A DNA stretch of 64,000 nucleotides from Agrobacterium cucumeris. Its GTDB lineage: Bacteria; Pseudomonadota; Alphaproteobacteria; Rhizobiales; Rhizobiaceae. The number at the start of each line of letters is the position of its first letter. Within the stretch, counting starts at the first letter, position 1. The stretch lies in the NCBI RefSeq assembly GCF_030036535.1, contig NZ_CP080387.1, positions 1,922,001-1,986,000 on the forward strand. Reading direction: 5' to 3'. This document shows, piece after piece, positions 27,078 through 36,296 of the stretch. The notes under the pieces are model-generated. The model saw only the letters and a list, made by a program, of their open reading frames with translations, ran no database searches and had not been told where the DNA came from. The position numbers and the translations under genes are program-made.

Positions 27078-28457
27078 ATGGCGAGCCTCGATTTTCTCAA
27101 TACGGTCAAAAAAAGCGGCATAGCAAAGACCTGGCGCTCGTTTGCCAGAGGGCTGCGCCATTGGCTGCCCACCGGGCTTTATACACGTTCGCTTCTGATC
27201 ATCATTTTGCCGATGATCCTGCTTCAGGGCGTGGTTGCCGCCGTGTTTATGGAACGCCACTGGCAGCTGGTGACGGAGCGTCTTTCCGCCGCCGTGACGC
27301 GCGATATCGCCGCGATCATCGAGCTCCTGCAAACCGACCCCGAGGAAGATGACTACCAGCGCGTCATCCGCATTGCCCGCGAGAAGCTGGATCTCAGCGT
27401 CTATATCGAACCGAAGGCAGACCTGCCCGCGCCGAGGCCGGAGCCGCTGTTTTCGATCCTCGACAGAATTCTGGCCGATCAGTTGCGCCAGCAGATCGGC
27501 AGGCCGTTCTGGATCGACACCTATGGCAACGGCTCGCTGGTCGAAATCCGCGTCCAGCTGGACGACAAGACCCTGCGCGTCTTTACCAGCCGCAGCGCGG
27601 CCTATGCCTCAAATACGCATATCTTCCTCGTCTGGATGGTTGGCGCATCGCTGGTGCTGATTGCAATCTCAATCCTCTTCCTGCGCGGGCAGATCAAGCC
27701 CATCGAAGCGCTTGCCAAAGCGGCGGAAAATTTCGGCCGCGGCCAGAAACTCACAGCCTATTCTCCCCGTGGCGCAGATGAAGTCCGGCGGGCGGGTCTC
27801 GCCTTCATCCTGATGCGCGAACGCATCGAGCGGCAGATGGAACAGCGTACCGCCATGCTCAACGGCGTCAGCCACGATCTGCGCACCATCCTCACGCGTT
27901 TCAAGCTGCAACTGGCTCTGGCGGGCGACAATCCGGACCTTGAAGGGCTGGACAAGGATGTCGAGGACATGCAGTCGATGCTGGAGGCCTATCTGACCTT
28001 TGCCCGCACCGATGTCGAAGAGGATGTCGGTACGCTCGAGCTTCCCGCACTTCTGGAAAAGATCGGCCATGATTTCGAACTTCACGGCAAGAAATTCAGC
28101 TACGAGCTTTATAATATCGAGCGCATCATCGCGCGCCCGAATGCTCTTTCCCGCCTCGTCGCCAATCTGGCGGAGAATGCCCGGCGTTATGCGACCAATC
28201 TGCACATCGATATCCGCAAGGCACCGCGCTCCATCATCATGACCTTCGATGATGATGGCCCGGGTATTCCGGAAGCCTCCCGCGAGGATGTCTTCAAGCC
28301 GTTCTTCCGGCTGGATGAGGCGCGCAACCTCAACGCCTCGGGTACGGGACTTGGCCTCTCCATCGTCCGCGACATCGCCCGCAGCCACGGCGGCGACGTC
28401 TCGCTGGATGACAGCCCCTTGGGCGGACTGCGGGTAATCGTCAAAATTCCGGCGTAA
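27078..28457 (+). CDS. Sensor histidine kinase (EnvZ-like layout)
   Basis: 459 residues: membrane helix ~37-57, periplasmic sensor ~60-180, second helix ~183-203, HAMP, HisKA with phospho-acceptor His266 (NGVSHDLRTILTRFK), and an ATPase domain (NALSRLVANLAENARRYA; DDGPGIPE; GTGLGLSIVRDIARSHGG). The H-box has Ile where most EnvZ-type kinases have Pro (SHDLRTPLTR), which may affect the phosphatase/kinase balance. Last gene of the MarR-regulator-kinase operon; convergent with csaA. Confidence 0.93.
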   Translation: MASLDFLNTVKKSGIAKTWRSFARGLRHWLPTGLYTRSLLIIILPMILLQGVVAAVFMERHWQLVTERLSAAVTRDIAAIIELLQTDPEEDDYQRVIRIAREKLDLSVYIEPKADLPAPRPEPLFSILDRILADQLRQQIGRPFWIDTYGNGSLVEIRVQLDDKTLRVFTSRSAAYASNTHIFLVWMVGASLVLIAISILFLRGQIKPIEALAKAAENFGRGQKLTAYSPRGADEVRRAGLAFILMRERIERQMEQRTAMLNGVSHDLRTILTRFKLQLALAGDNPDLEGLDKDVEDMQSMLEAYLTFARTDVEEDVGTLELPALLEKIGHDFELHGKKFSYELYNIERIIARPNALSRLVANLAENARRYATNLHIDIRKAPRSIIMTFDDDGPGIPEASREDVFKPFFRLDEARNLNASGTGLGLSIVRDIARSHGGDVSLDDSPLGGLRVIVKIPA

Positions 28458-28505
28458 GATATATCCCGCGCTCAATCCGAGAGATCGAGCACCCGTGCTG
28501 TTATC

Positions 28506-28847
28506 TCAGCACATTTTCTCGCCGTTCGGCACCGGCCGTTCAACGGCGGCAAGCACGATATCACCTTTGCCGTCAGCAAAGCCCAGCGTCAGGACCTCGG
28601 AGCGGAACGGGCCGATCTGGCGCGGCGGAAAATTCACCACAGCCAGCACCTGCCGGCCAACCAGACTTTCAGGCGTATAATGCACCGTAATCTGTGCCGA
28701 AGATTTCTTGATGCCGATCTCAGGTCCGAAATCGATTTTTACCTTGATTGCCGGCTTGCGGGCTTCGGGAAAGGGCTCAGCCTCAACGATCGTGCCGACA
28801 CGAATATCGACCTTTTCGAAATCGGCGTAGGAAATCTCACCGCTCAT
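28506..28847 (-). CDS. csaA: CsaA-like tRNA-binding-domain protein
   Basis: 113 residues forming a single EMAP/Trbp111 OB-fold: [71 protein letters not shown], ending in LGFAD. CsaA proteins bind tRNA and have been described as export-related chaperones. ATG at 28847 follows GGGGCAGGC. Downstream of proC by 26 bases, same strand. Confidence 0.9.
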   Translation of the reverse strand: MSGEISYADFEKVDIRVGTIVEAEPFPEARKPAIKVKIDFGPEIGIKKSSAQITVHYTPESLVGRQVLAVVNFPPRQIGPFRSEVLTLGFADGKGDIVLAAVERPVPNGEKMC

Positions 28848-28873
28848 AGCCTGCCCCATCTGCCTGCAATGCT

Positions 28874-29692
28874 TCAACCAGCAAGTTCTTCGGCGCGTGT
28901 CTTTGCCGCCGCAACCGCCTTGTCGAACAGCGGCTGCATGCCATCGTCAGCCATCAGCACGGAAAGTGCCGCGGCCGTCGTGCCGCCCGGTGAGGTCACG
29001 TTCTGGCGCAGCCGCGCCGCCTCGTCGGGAGACTGGTGCAGCAACTCGCCCGCGCCGGCCACGGTTTCCCGCGCCAGACGCATGGCCACATCCGCCGGCA
29101 GACCGGCCTTGCGGCCGGCTTCGGCCATGCATTCCACCAGATAAAAGACATAGGCCGGGCCGCTGCCCGAAACCGCGGTCACCGCGTCGATATCGCTTTC
29201 GGTTTCCACCCATTCGACCGGACCGCTGACCTTCAGCAATCCGTCCACCACGGCTTTAAGCTCCGGCGTTACCAATTCATTTGCATAGGCCCCCGTCACG
29301 CCGCGCCCGACCATGGCCGGCGTGTTGGGCATGGCCCGCACGGCGGCAACCGCACCGAAATGCGACACGAAGGTGCCGATCGTCGTGCCCGCCGCAATCG
29401 AGACAACGACGGTATCCGCTCCCAGAAGGGGTTTGAGGGACGGCAGCACGGCTTCCATCATCTGCGGTTTCACCGCCACGAAAAGAATGCCTGCCTTGAT
29501 GTCGTCAGGCACGCTTTGGCTATGCGTTGCACCCGCTTCGGCAATCGTCGTGCGCATGGCATCGGAAGGGCGCGGATCGATGACGATGACCTGGGATCCA
29601 GGCACGCCCTTTTTCAACCAGCCCGAAAGCATGGCGCCGCCCATATTGCCGGCGCCGACTAGCACCAGCGGACCGGAAGCCTTGTATACCAT
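28874..29692 (-). CDS. proC: Pyrroline-5-carboxylate reductase
   Basis: 272 residues. Last step of proline synthesis, reducing pyrroline-5-carboxylate with NAD(P)H. Rossmann motif [28 protein letters not shown], and the C-terminal dimer region with [27 protein letters not shown] and the [14 protein letters not shown] signature. The ATG at 29692 is chosen; a GTG at 29698 overlapping the upstream stop (GTGA) is equally possible. Middle gene of ybjN-proC-csaA. Confidence 0.95.
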   Translation of the reverse strand: MVYKASGPLVLVGAGNMGGAMLSGWLKKGVPGSQVIVIDPRPSDAMRTTIAEAGATHSQSVPDDIKAGILFVAVKPQMMEAVLPSLKPLLGADTVVVSIAAGTTIGTFVSHFGAVAAVRAMPNTPAMVGRGVTGAYANELVTPELKAVVDGLLKVSGPVEWVETESDIDAVTAVSGSGPAYVFYLVECMAEAGRKAGLPADVAMRLARETVAGAGELLHQSPDEAARLRQNVTSPGGTTAAALSVLMADDGMQPLFDKAVAAAKTRAEELAG

Positions 29693-29694
29693 CT

Positions 29695-30195
29695 TCACGC
29701 TTCTCCGACGGTCTCGAACATGACCGCTTCGATTGCACTTTTCGCATCCAGCCCCGACCAGACGACGAACTGGAATGCCTGATAATATTGTTCGCAGGCC
29801 TCAAGCGCGCTGGAAAGCAGCACTTCCACCTGCTGGTTGTTCGGTTCGGCACCACCAGCCAGAAGCAGGGACTGGCGGAAAATCACCACGTCTTCCTGCC
29901 GCCACAGATCGAAATGACCCATCAACACCTGGCCGTTGACCTGCGAAAGCAGGCAAATGACTTCGTTGACGCGGTGGTCGGGCACCTTGATGTCGAAAGC
30001 ACAGGCCAGATGCAGCGCTTCGAAATCCTCCATCCAGGCAAAGGAAACGTGATAGTCGGCCCAGTGACCAGCCACCGTCATGGCGATCTCGTCTTCGCCG
30101 GAACGCTCGAACGACCAGTCATTCGAGGCAGCGACAATCTCGATCATGTCCACGGGATTGGACTGACGCTCAATTTCAAATTCTATCAGGCTCAT
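29695..30195 (-). CDS. YbjN-domain protein
   Basis: 166 residues with the YbjN / type III secretion chaperone-like fold: VDMIEIVAASNDWSFERSGEDEIAMTVAGHWADYHVSFAWMEDFEALHLACAF region, LLSQVNGQVLMGHFDLW, and a helical C-terminus. The family is found before proC in many alphaproteobacteria; its function is not established. ATG at 30195 follows AAGG; upstream in-frame extension is unlikely coding. Confidence 0.88.
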   Translation of the reverse strand: MSLIEFEIERQSNPVDMIEIVAASNDWSFERSGEDEIAMTVAGHWADYHVSFAWMEDFEALHLACAFDIKVPDHRVNEVICLLSQVNGQVLMGHFDLWRQEDVVIFRQSLLLAGGAEPNNQQVEVLLSSALEACEQYYQAFQFVVWSGLDAKSAIEAVMFETVGEA

Positions 30196-30623
30196 GCGGC
30201 ACCTTCTCAGCCGGTATGGATGTTCTGTTTTGAACGCCGGGCACAAAACGCACACACAAACCGGATTCAACATTTGAGACGATTGCCCGACACCAACAGA
30301 ATTACGCATTCACCCTGTCCGGAGCTTACCAGGTCGTTTCGAATCATCATTTAAAATCAGTGTATAATGGCCGAGTCCTGCTGCCACCCCTCGTCCGCCA
30401 TTTTTGCTTTTTGAACAGTGGATATCTTCTCCCCCATCACCTCAGGCGAGATACATAAGCGACTCTGGCGATTGCGTTTTTTGGAAGTGTCCACAGGCAC
30501 CAAAAAAATCGCGCCAGAGGCCGGTTTCGGCAACCGGAGATTATTTCGGGTTGCATGGCCCGCAAACAAAAAGTCCCGGAATCGCAGGCGATCCGGGACC
30601 CATCAGGAAAAAGCGCTAAAGAA
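30196..30623. other. 428-base intergenic region with several strong hairpins
   Basis: No convincing gene. It holds the start region of ybjN (left), an isolated TATAAT at 30363-30368 on the plus strand, a long two-part hairpin 30463-30519, a CCGGTT/AACCGG hairpin at 30521-30537 and the UbiK-gene terminator at 30573-30599. The hairpins could belong to an unannotated small RNA. Confidence 0.5.
30564..30599 (-). terminator. Terminator of the UbiK-like gene
   Basis: On the minus strand GTCCCGGA (30599-30592) pairs with TCCGGGAC (30580-30573), followed by TTTTTGTTT. 24 bases after the gene's stop. Confidence 0.85.
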
Positions 30624-30887
30624 TCAGTCGTTAGTGGCCGAAAGCTTTGCTTCCAGAGCCTCGATGCGGGCGCGCAGCGCGTCGTTTTCATCACGCGCCT
30701 TGATGGCCATCTCACGCACCGCGTCGAATTCCTCGCGCTTGACGACATCAAGACTGTTCAGCCAGCGATCGGCCTGTGCATGAAGGGCGGCTTCCGCTTC
30801 CTTGCGCACGCCCTGCGCCGCGCCGGCCGCATCGGTCATCAGCTTGGCGAATTCATCCAGAATACGGTTGGTGCCTGTCGTGCTCAT
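30624..30887 (-). CDS. UbiK-family accessory factor (BMFP/YqiC coiled-coil protein)
   Basis: 87 residues: an amphipathic N-terminal helix ([21 protein letters not shown]), middle helix [28 protein letters not shown] and a C-terminal coiled coil ([19 protein letters not shown]). This is the BMFP/UbiK family; in E. coli UbiK assists aerobic ubiquinone synthesis at the membrane. ATG at 30887 follows AAGGAAC. Divergent from lgt. Confidence 0.85.
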   Translation of the reverse strand: MSTTGTNRILDEFAKLMTDAAGAAQGVRKEAEAALHAQADRWLNSLDVVKREEFDAVREMAIKARDENDALRARIEALEAKLSATND

Positions 30888-31195
30888 GGCGCTGTTCCTT
30901 CGTCGGTTCAGGGAGCGTTCCATTCCCTGCTGTTGATGCCTTTCAGGTAGGTGCTCGACAGCCGCCTTGCAAGCGAAATCGAAAAATGCGGCCTTTCGCT
31001 GCAGCGCCCGACATCGCAATCCGCTCACGAAAAATCACCTTGACCGCCGCCTCGGCAATCGCCATTTTCCTTGGCGTCAGGGAGACCGGTGAGCATCATC
31101 GCCCGGCCCCTCGAGGCAATGGATCATTCTGTTGTCCGCCCAGCAACGATGACGGAATATACGGATTGTTAGCCGCTCCCACTCAACTTGCCATC

Positions 31196-32008
31196 ATGCC
31201 CTTTCCCAATATCGATCCGATTGCGCTCTCCATCGGGCCTCTGGCGATCCACTGGTATGGCATTGCCTATGTCGCCGGCATCATGCTCGGCTGGTTTTAT
31301 GCCCGTCGCCTTGCCCGCACGGATCGCCTGTGGCCAAACGATACGTCGCCGATCTCGGCGCAGCACCTTGATGATTTCATCCTGTGGGCAGCCGGCGGCA
31401 TCGTGCTCGGCGGCCGCATCGGCTACATCCTGTTTTATGATCTCGGCGCCGTTGCCGCCAACCCGATCAGAGCGCTGGAAATATGGAACGGCGGCATGTC
31501 GTTCCATGGCGGCCTGATCGGCACCACCGTCGCCATGATCCTCTTTGCCCGCAAGAACGGCATCCCGGTCTGGAGCATGTTCGACGTCATTGCGGCCGTG
31601 GCACCCATCGGCCTGCTGTTCGGCCGCATCGCCAATTTCATCAATGGCGAATTGTGGGGGCGCATCGCCGATGTTCCGTGGGCAGTCGTGTTCCCGACCG
31701 GCGGCCCGTTTGCGCGGCACCCGAGCCAGCTTTATGAAGCCGGCCTGGAAGGCCTCGTGCTCGTCATCATTCTCGCCATTGCCATCTATGCCTTCAGGGC
31801 GCTGAAAACGCCCGGCGTCGTCACCGGCATCTTCGTCTGCGGTTACGCGCTGTCACGCATCTTCGTGGAATTCTTCCGCGAGCCGGATGCCCAGATCGGT
31901 TATCTCGCCGGTAACTGGCTGACCATGGGCATGGTGCTTTCCACACCGATGTTCCTTCTCGGCCTCTGGGCGGTGCTGCGCGCACGCCGCGCGGCAAAAA
32001 TAGCCTAA
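31196..32008 (+). CDS. lgt: Prolipoprotein diacylglyceryl transferase
   Basis: 270-residue inner-membrane enzyme that transfers diacylglycerol from phosphatidylglycerol to the lipobox Cys of prolipoproteins. Seven helices; HGGLIG with His104, and the Lgt signature [14 protein letters not shown] near 143-156. The start is uncertain: ATG at 31196 has a poor ribosome site, and an in-frame TTG at 31166 would add ten residues ([10 protein letters not shown]), similar to N-terminal extensions of related proteins. A methyltransferase gene follows 15 bases later. Confidence 0.93.
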   Translation: MPFPNIDPIALSIGPLAIHWYGIAYVAGIMLGWFYARRLARTDRLWPNDTSPISAQHLDDFILWAAGGIVLGGRIGYILFYDLGAVAANPIRALEIWNGGMSFHGGLIGTTVAMILFARKNGIPVWSMFDVIAAVAPIGLLFGRIANFINGELWGRIADVPWAVVFPTGGPFARHPSQLYEAGLEGLVLVIILAIAIYAFRALKTPGVVTGIFVCGYALSRIFVEFFREPDAQIGYLAGNWLTMGMVLSTPMFLLGLWAVLRARRAAKIA

Positions 32009-32023
32009 GCGGTATGGCCTGCC

Positions 32024-33124
32024 ATGACGACACCGCTTGCGCAACGCATCAAATCCCTTATCCGGCTCAACGGTCCGCTCAGCGTCACCGATTATTTCTC
32101 GCTTTGCCTCGCTGATCCCGAACACGGTTATTACAAGAGCCGTGAACCCTTCGGCCGCTCGGGTGATTTCATCACCGCCCCTGAGGTCAGCCAGCTATTC
32201 GGCGAAATGCTCGGCGTTTTCGTTGTCCATGCCTGGCAGCGGCACGGCGCACCGGCGCAAACCCAGCTGGTGGAGATCGGCCCCGGCCGCGGCACCATGA
32301 TGTCGGACATGCTGCGCGTCATCCGCCGCATCGCGCCGCCGCTTTACGAGACGATGCGGGTGCATCTGGTGGAAACCAGTCCCCGCCTTTCCACGATCCA
32401 GAAGGAAACGCTTGCCGACCATGCCGGCCGGCTGACATGGCATGAAAGTTTCGACGTGGTGCCCGAAGGTTTCCTGCTCCTCGTCGCCAACGAACTTTTC
32501 GACGCCATCCCCATACGGCAATTCGTCAAGACGCCTCAGGGTTTTCGCGAACGGGTTGTCAGTCTCGATGCAAATGACGAGCTTGTCTTCTCGACGGGCC
32601 TTGCCAGCATCGACCCGGCCCTCTTGCCGCCGCAGCCTGAACGACAGCCGCTTGGTACCATATTCGAAATTTCACCTGCCCGCGAAGCCGTGATGACAGC
32701 CATCTGCCAGCGCCTGTCGGCCCATGGCGGCACAGCGCTCGCCATCGATTACGGCCATCTGGTTGCCGGGTTTGGTGACACCCTGCAGGCCATGCGTAAC
32801 CACGCATTCGATCCGCCGCTAGCACATCCGGGCGAGGCCGACCTGACGAGCCATGTCGATTTCGAAAGCCTCGTCAGAACGGCCGAAGCGACCGGCGTGC
32901 ATGTCAACGGCACCCTGAGACAGGGCGACTTTCTTTATGGCCTCGGCCTCAAGGAGCGGGCAGCAGCCCTTGCCGCCAAGGCTACACCCGATCAGACGCT
33001 GGCGATTGCCGAAGCGGTCAACCGCCTTGCCGGCGAAGGGGCCGGCAAGATGGGGGAACTTTTCAAGGTCGTCGCCGTTTCAAGTCCCGCGCTTCATCTC
33101 ATGCCGTTTCGTGCGGTGGATTGA
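32024..33124 (+). CDS. MidA/NDUFAF7-like class I SAM methyltransferase
   Basis: 366 residues. The family includes NDUFAF7, which dimethylates an arginine in complex I subunit NDUFS2; bacterial members probably act similarly. Visible: MTTPLAQRIKSLIRLNGPLSVTDYFSLCL start, HGYYKSREPFGRSGDFITAPEVSQLFGE, the SAM motif VEIGPGRGTMMSDMLR, and ANELFDAIPIRQF. Probably co-transcribed with lgt; a shared order lgt-MidA-pgeF is common in rhizobia. Confidence 0.92.
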   Translation: MTTPLAQRIKSLIRLNGPLSVTDYFSLCLADPEHGYYKSREPFGRSGDFITAPEVSQLFGEMLGVFVVHAWQRHGAPAQTQLVEIGPGRGTMMSDMLRVIRRIAPPLYETMRVHLVETSPRLSTIQKETLADHAGRLTWHESFDVVPEGFLLLVANELFDAIPIRQFVKTPQGFRERVVSLDANDELVFSTGLASIDPALLPPQPERQPLGTIFEISPAREAVMTAICQRLSAHGGTALAIDYGHLVAGFGDTLQAMRNHAFDPPLAHPGEADLTSHVDFESLVRTAEATGVHVNGTLRQGDFLYGLGLKERAAALAAKATPDQTLAIAEAVNRLAGEGAGKMGELFKVVAVSSPALHLMPFRAVD

Positions 33125-33274
33125 CAGCGCAATAACCTCTGGGCCAACATCGCCGCGACACACGAAGCAGGCACACTGCATCACACACGCCGCGCAACGC
33201 CGCAGCAACAGGAAACATCTCGCTTAACGCACCCCACCGGCCAACAGCGATATTCTCCAAGGAACTCCCGCACC

Positions 33275-34069
33275 ATGCAGAACGAAACGCTGCCGCTCCC
33301 CATCCAGAGCCCCCTGCTCGCCGCCTCTGGTGAAAACCGTGTTCGCCACGGCTTCTTCACCCGGCAGGGCGGCGTCTCCTCAGGGCTTTATCAGGGTCTC
33401 AATGTCGGTCTCGGCTCGCATGACGAGCCGGAACTTGTGCAGGAAAACCGGCGGCGCGTGGCGCAATGGTTCGGCCTTTCGGCTGAACGCCTCGCCACCG
33501 TGCATCAGGTCCATTCCCCCGATGTTCTCGTGGTCGATGAAAGCTATGACGGCAACCGCCCGCAGGCCGATGCGATGGTGACGGCGACGCCGGGTTTCGT
33601 GCTCGGCGTCTTGAGCGCCGATTGCGGCCCGATCCTGTTTGCCGATGCCGAAGCCGGCGTCGTGGGCGCCGCCCATGCCGGCTGGAAGGGTGCATTGTTC
33701 GGCGTTCTCGAAAACACCATCGAGACCATGACAAAACTGGGTGCCAGCCGCGAGCGCATCGTCACCTCACTCGGCCCCTCCATCAGCCAGAGCAATTACG
33801 AGGTCGGGCCGGAATATGTGGCACGCTTCACCGATATCGATCCGGTTTACGCGGATTATTTCACCGCAGCCGAGAAGCAGGGCCACGCGCTTTTCGACCT
33901 CAAGCGGTTTACCATCGACCGCCTGACCAAAGCCGGCGTCAGGGCGGAAAATCTCGGCCTCTGCACCTATCCTGACGAAGAACGTTTTTATTCCTATCGC
34001 CGCACGACCCACCGCGCCGAACCCGATTACGGCCGGCAGATTTCCGCAATCGCAATTCTGGAGGACTGA
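33275..34069 (+). CDS. pgeF: Peptidoglycan-editing factor / purine nucleoside phosphorylase family (YfiH/PgeF)
   Basis: 264 residues, laccase-domain family. The zinc ligands are visible: VHQVHSPD, LSADCGPILF with the Cys and AAHAGWKGALFG with the His. Members act as purine nucleosidases or phosphorylases and edit peptidoglycan precursors. AAGGAACTCCCGCACC precedes the ATG. The M24-fold gene begins two bases after its stop, so they share an operon. Confidence 0.93.
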   Translation: MQNETLPLPIQSPLLAASGENRVRHGFFTRQGGVSSGLYQGLNVGLGSHDEPELVQENRRRVAQWFGLSAERLATVHQVHSPDVLVVDESYDGNRPQADAMVTATPGFVLGVLSADCGPILFADAEAGVVGAAHAGWKGALFGVLENTIETMTKLGASRERIVTSLGPSISQSNYEVGPEYVARFTDIDPVYADYFTAAEKQGHALFDLKRFTIDRLTKAGVRAENLGLCTYPDEERFYSYRRTTHRAEPDYGRQISAIAILED

Positions 34070-34070
34070 C

Positions 34071-35222
34071 ATGGCCCTGCACTTCGAGCTTTCGGAATTC
34101 GATGCCCGCCGCGAGCGGCTGATGGCGAAAATGGCGGAAGAGAAGCTGGATGCCCTGCTGCTTTTCGCGCAGGAAAGCATGTATTGGCTGACCGGTTACG
34201 ACACCTTCGGCTACTGCTTCTTCCAGACGCTGGTGGTCAAGTCCGACGGCTCGATGACGTTGTTGACCCGCTCGGCCGACCTGCGCCAGGCGCGCAATAC
34301 CTCGATCATCGAAAATATCCTCATCTGGGTCGACCGGCCCAATGCCGACCCGACGCTCGATCTTAAAAATCTCCTGAGTGACCTCGACCTGCTCGGCGCA
34401 AAGATCGGGGTGGAATACGATACCCACGGCATGACCGGCCGTGTTGCCCGGCTGCTGGACAACCAGCTTGCCAGCTTTGGCCAGATGGTTGACGCCTCAT
34501 ACCTCGTCAGCACGCTCAGGCTCGTCAAAAGCCCGGCCGAGATTGCTTATGCCCGCAAGGCCGGCCAACTGGCCGACGACGCCCTCGACGCCGCTCTGCC
34601 GCTCATCAAGGCCGGCGCGGACGAAGCCGCAATTCTTGCAGCGATGCAGGGCGCGGTTCTGGCGGGCGGCGGCGATTATCCCGCCAATGAATTCATCATC
34701 GGCTCCGGCGCGGATGCGCTGCTGTGCCGTTATAAATCCGGCCGCCGCAGGCTCGACACCAAGGACCAGCTGACGCTGGAATGGGCCGGCGTCAGCGCCC
34801 ATTACCATGCCGCGATGATGCGCACGGTGGTAATCGGCGAACAGGATTTCCGCCAGAAGGAGCTTTACAGCGCCTGCCTGCAAAACCTCACCGCCATTGA
34901 GGATGTATTGCGGCCGGGCAAGACCTTCGGCGATGTCTTCGACGTGCATGCCCGCGTGATGGACGAGCGCGGGCTCACCCGCCACCGGCTGAACTCCTGC
35001 GGTTACTCGCTGGGAGCGCGCTTCTCCCCTTCCTGGATGGAGCATCAGATGTTCCATGCCGGCAATCCGCAGGAGATTACCAGCGACATGACGCTGTTCG
35101 TGCATATGATCGTGATGGACTCCGATGCCGGCACCGCCATGACGCTCGGCCAGACCTATCTGACCACCGACGGCGCTCCCGAGCCGCTCTCACGCCATAG
35201 CCTCGATCTTCTCACAGCTTAA
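34071..35222 (+). CDS. M24-fold (Xaa-Pro peptidase/creatinase-like) protein lacking the usual metal ligands
   Basis: 383 residues. An N-terminal creatinase domain (~1-150) and a C-terminal pita-bread domain. The five metal ligands of M24 peptidases (D, D, H, E, E) do not appear in place: LTLEWAG, HYHAAMMRT, CGYSLGARFSPSWMEH, LFVHMIVMD and MTLGQTYLTTDG are found where the ligand motifs should be. This pattern resembles metal-free creatinase or ectoine hydrolase-like members more than peptidases. Annotation as an aminopeptidase would be unsafe. Coupled to pgeF. Confidence 0.85.
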   Translation: MALHFELSEFDARRERLMAKMAEEKLDALLLFAQESMYWLTGYDTFGYCFFQTLVVKSDGSMTLLTRSADLRQARNTSIIENILIWVDRPNADPTLDLKNLLSDLDLLGAKIGVEYDTHGMTGRVARLLDNQLASFGQMVDASYLVSTLRLVKSPAEIAYARKAGQLADDALDAALPLIKAGADEAAILAAMQGAVLAGGGDYPANEFIIGSGADALLCRYKSGRRRLDTKDQLTLEWAGVSAHYHAAMMRTVVIGEQDFRQKELYSACLQNLTAIEDVLRPGKTFGDVFDVHARVMDERGLTRHRLNSCGYSLGARFSPSWMEHQMFHAGNPQEITSDMTLFVHMIVMDSDAGTAMTLGQTYLTTDGAPEPLSRHSLDLLTA

Positions 35223-35294
35223 ATCACCACCGGGTTTGACAGAGCGGGAAAACCGCCCTTACATTGCCGCACCTTGGGCAAGAAGGAGCGGAAC

Positions 35295-35315
35295 ATGAGA
35301 GAAAACGTCACATGA
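35295..35315 (+). other. Six-codon leader ORF overlapping the lipoprotein start
   Basis: ATG at 35295 preceded by AAGGAGCGGAAC encodes MRENVT and stops at TGA 35313-35315, which overlaps the lipoprotein ATG (35312) as ATGA. The strong ribosome site belongs to this mini-ORF; the lipoprotein gene has none of its own, so re-initiation is likely. Confidence 0.5.
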
Positions 35316-36076
35316 GCCGGACGGGGTTCGTCCCCCCTCTCCCAGCCTTTGTCTTTCCAGCTCTTGCCGTTCCAGCGCTGGTTTTGGCCCTCGCGGGCTG
35401 CAACACCACGGAGGCGCTGACCCCGCAGGTGGACGTTGGCCACAACGCTACACAATCGACGCCGGTAACCCAGGGCGATCTCGACCAGATGGCCGCCGCC
35501 GCCGACCGCGCGCCGCCAGGCGCTTCGGCGACCGCATCGTCCGTGCCGGCCTATGCGCCGCAGAATTCCTTGCAGGCGCAGGCACAGGCGCTTTCGAGCG
35601 GCAACCAGTATGGTGAACCTCTTGGCCAGGCCCCGTCATCCGCAGCATCGCCTGCGGGTGGCCAGCCACCACCTTCGCAACAGACGGCCTCGCTTGCTCC
35701 GGCGGGTTCCGGCAATACCATCCGCTTCCTGCCGATCATCGGCGCGCCCGTTCAGGCCGTCACGCCGCTCTCGCGGCAACTGGGTGCCGAAGCACGGGCC
35801 AAGGGACTGACCATCCGCGCCTCCAACGACAATTCGGCAGAGAACATCCTGAAAGGATATTTCTCCGCCTTCGCCGATGGCGGCAAGGTCAATGTCATTT
35901 ACGTCTGGGACGTTCTGGATGCCAATGGCGTGCGGCTTCACCGTCTTCAGGGACAGGAGACGGTGGCTGCAAAGGGCAGCGATCCATGGGCCGCCGTGAC
36001 CGACAGGGTGATGCAGGATATCGCCGCAAAAACGCTCAATGACTATTCATCATGGAAGCAGTCTCAAAGGGGATGA
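35312..36076 (+). CDS. Putative lipoprotein of unknown function
   Basis: 254 residues. Lipoprotein signal with lipobox LALAGC (Cys30) after a Pro-rich hydrophobic stretch; then a low-complexity Ala/Pro/Gln/Ser region (~35-135) and a folded C-terminal part (IRFLPIIGAPVQAVTPLSRQLGAEARAKGL, FSAFADGGKVNVIYVWDVLDANGVRLHRLQGQE). The C-terminal part is conserved in rhizobia to my recollection. The likely translation route is re-initiation from a six-codon leader ORF ending at this ATG. Confidence 0.82.
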   Translation: MSRTGFVPPLPAFVFPALAVPALVLALAGCNTTEALTPQVDVGHNATQSTPVTQGDLDQMAAAADRAPPGASATASSVPAYAPQNSLQAQAQALSSGNQYGEPLGQAPSSAASPAGGQPPPSQQTASLAPAGSGNTIRFLPIIGAPVQAVTPLSRQLGAEARAKGLTIRASNDNSAENILKGYFSAFADGGKVNVIYVWDVLDANGVRLHRLQGQETVAAKGSDPWAAVTDRVMQDIAAKTLNDYSSWKQSQRG

Positions 36077-36296
36077 GGTGAAACGGCGGGAGAAGTCACA
36101 GAGATTTCATGAAAATCATTGCGAAAGCGCTGAGTCCTCTTGCAATCGGAAGCAACAGCGCTATTAAGGCGCGCATGGCAACAAGGCGTGTCCGGCAAAG
36201 GCTTTTCGGCCGGATGTTCCTCCCCTTGAACGACGCTTGGTTACGGCAGACAGACTTCCGTAGCGCAAGGCGATGGCATGGAAACAGGCGGCCGCA

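Noticed and set aside
30357..30569. 70-codon minus-strand frame in the ybjN/UbiK intergenic region
   Set aside because: No ribosome site, no domain, and it overlaps the strong hairpins that suggest non-coding function.
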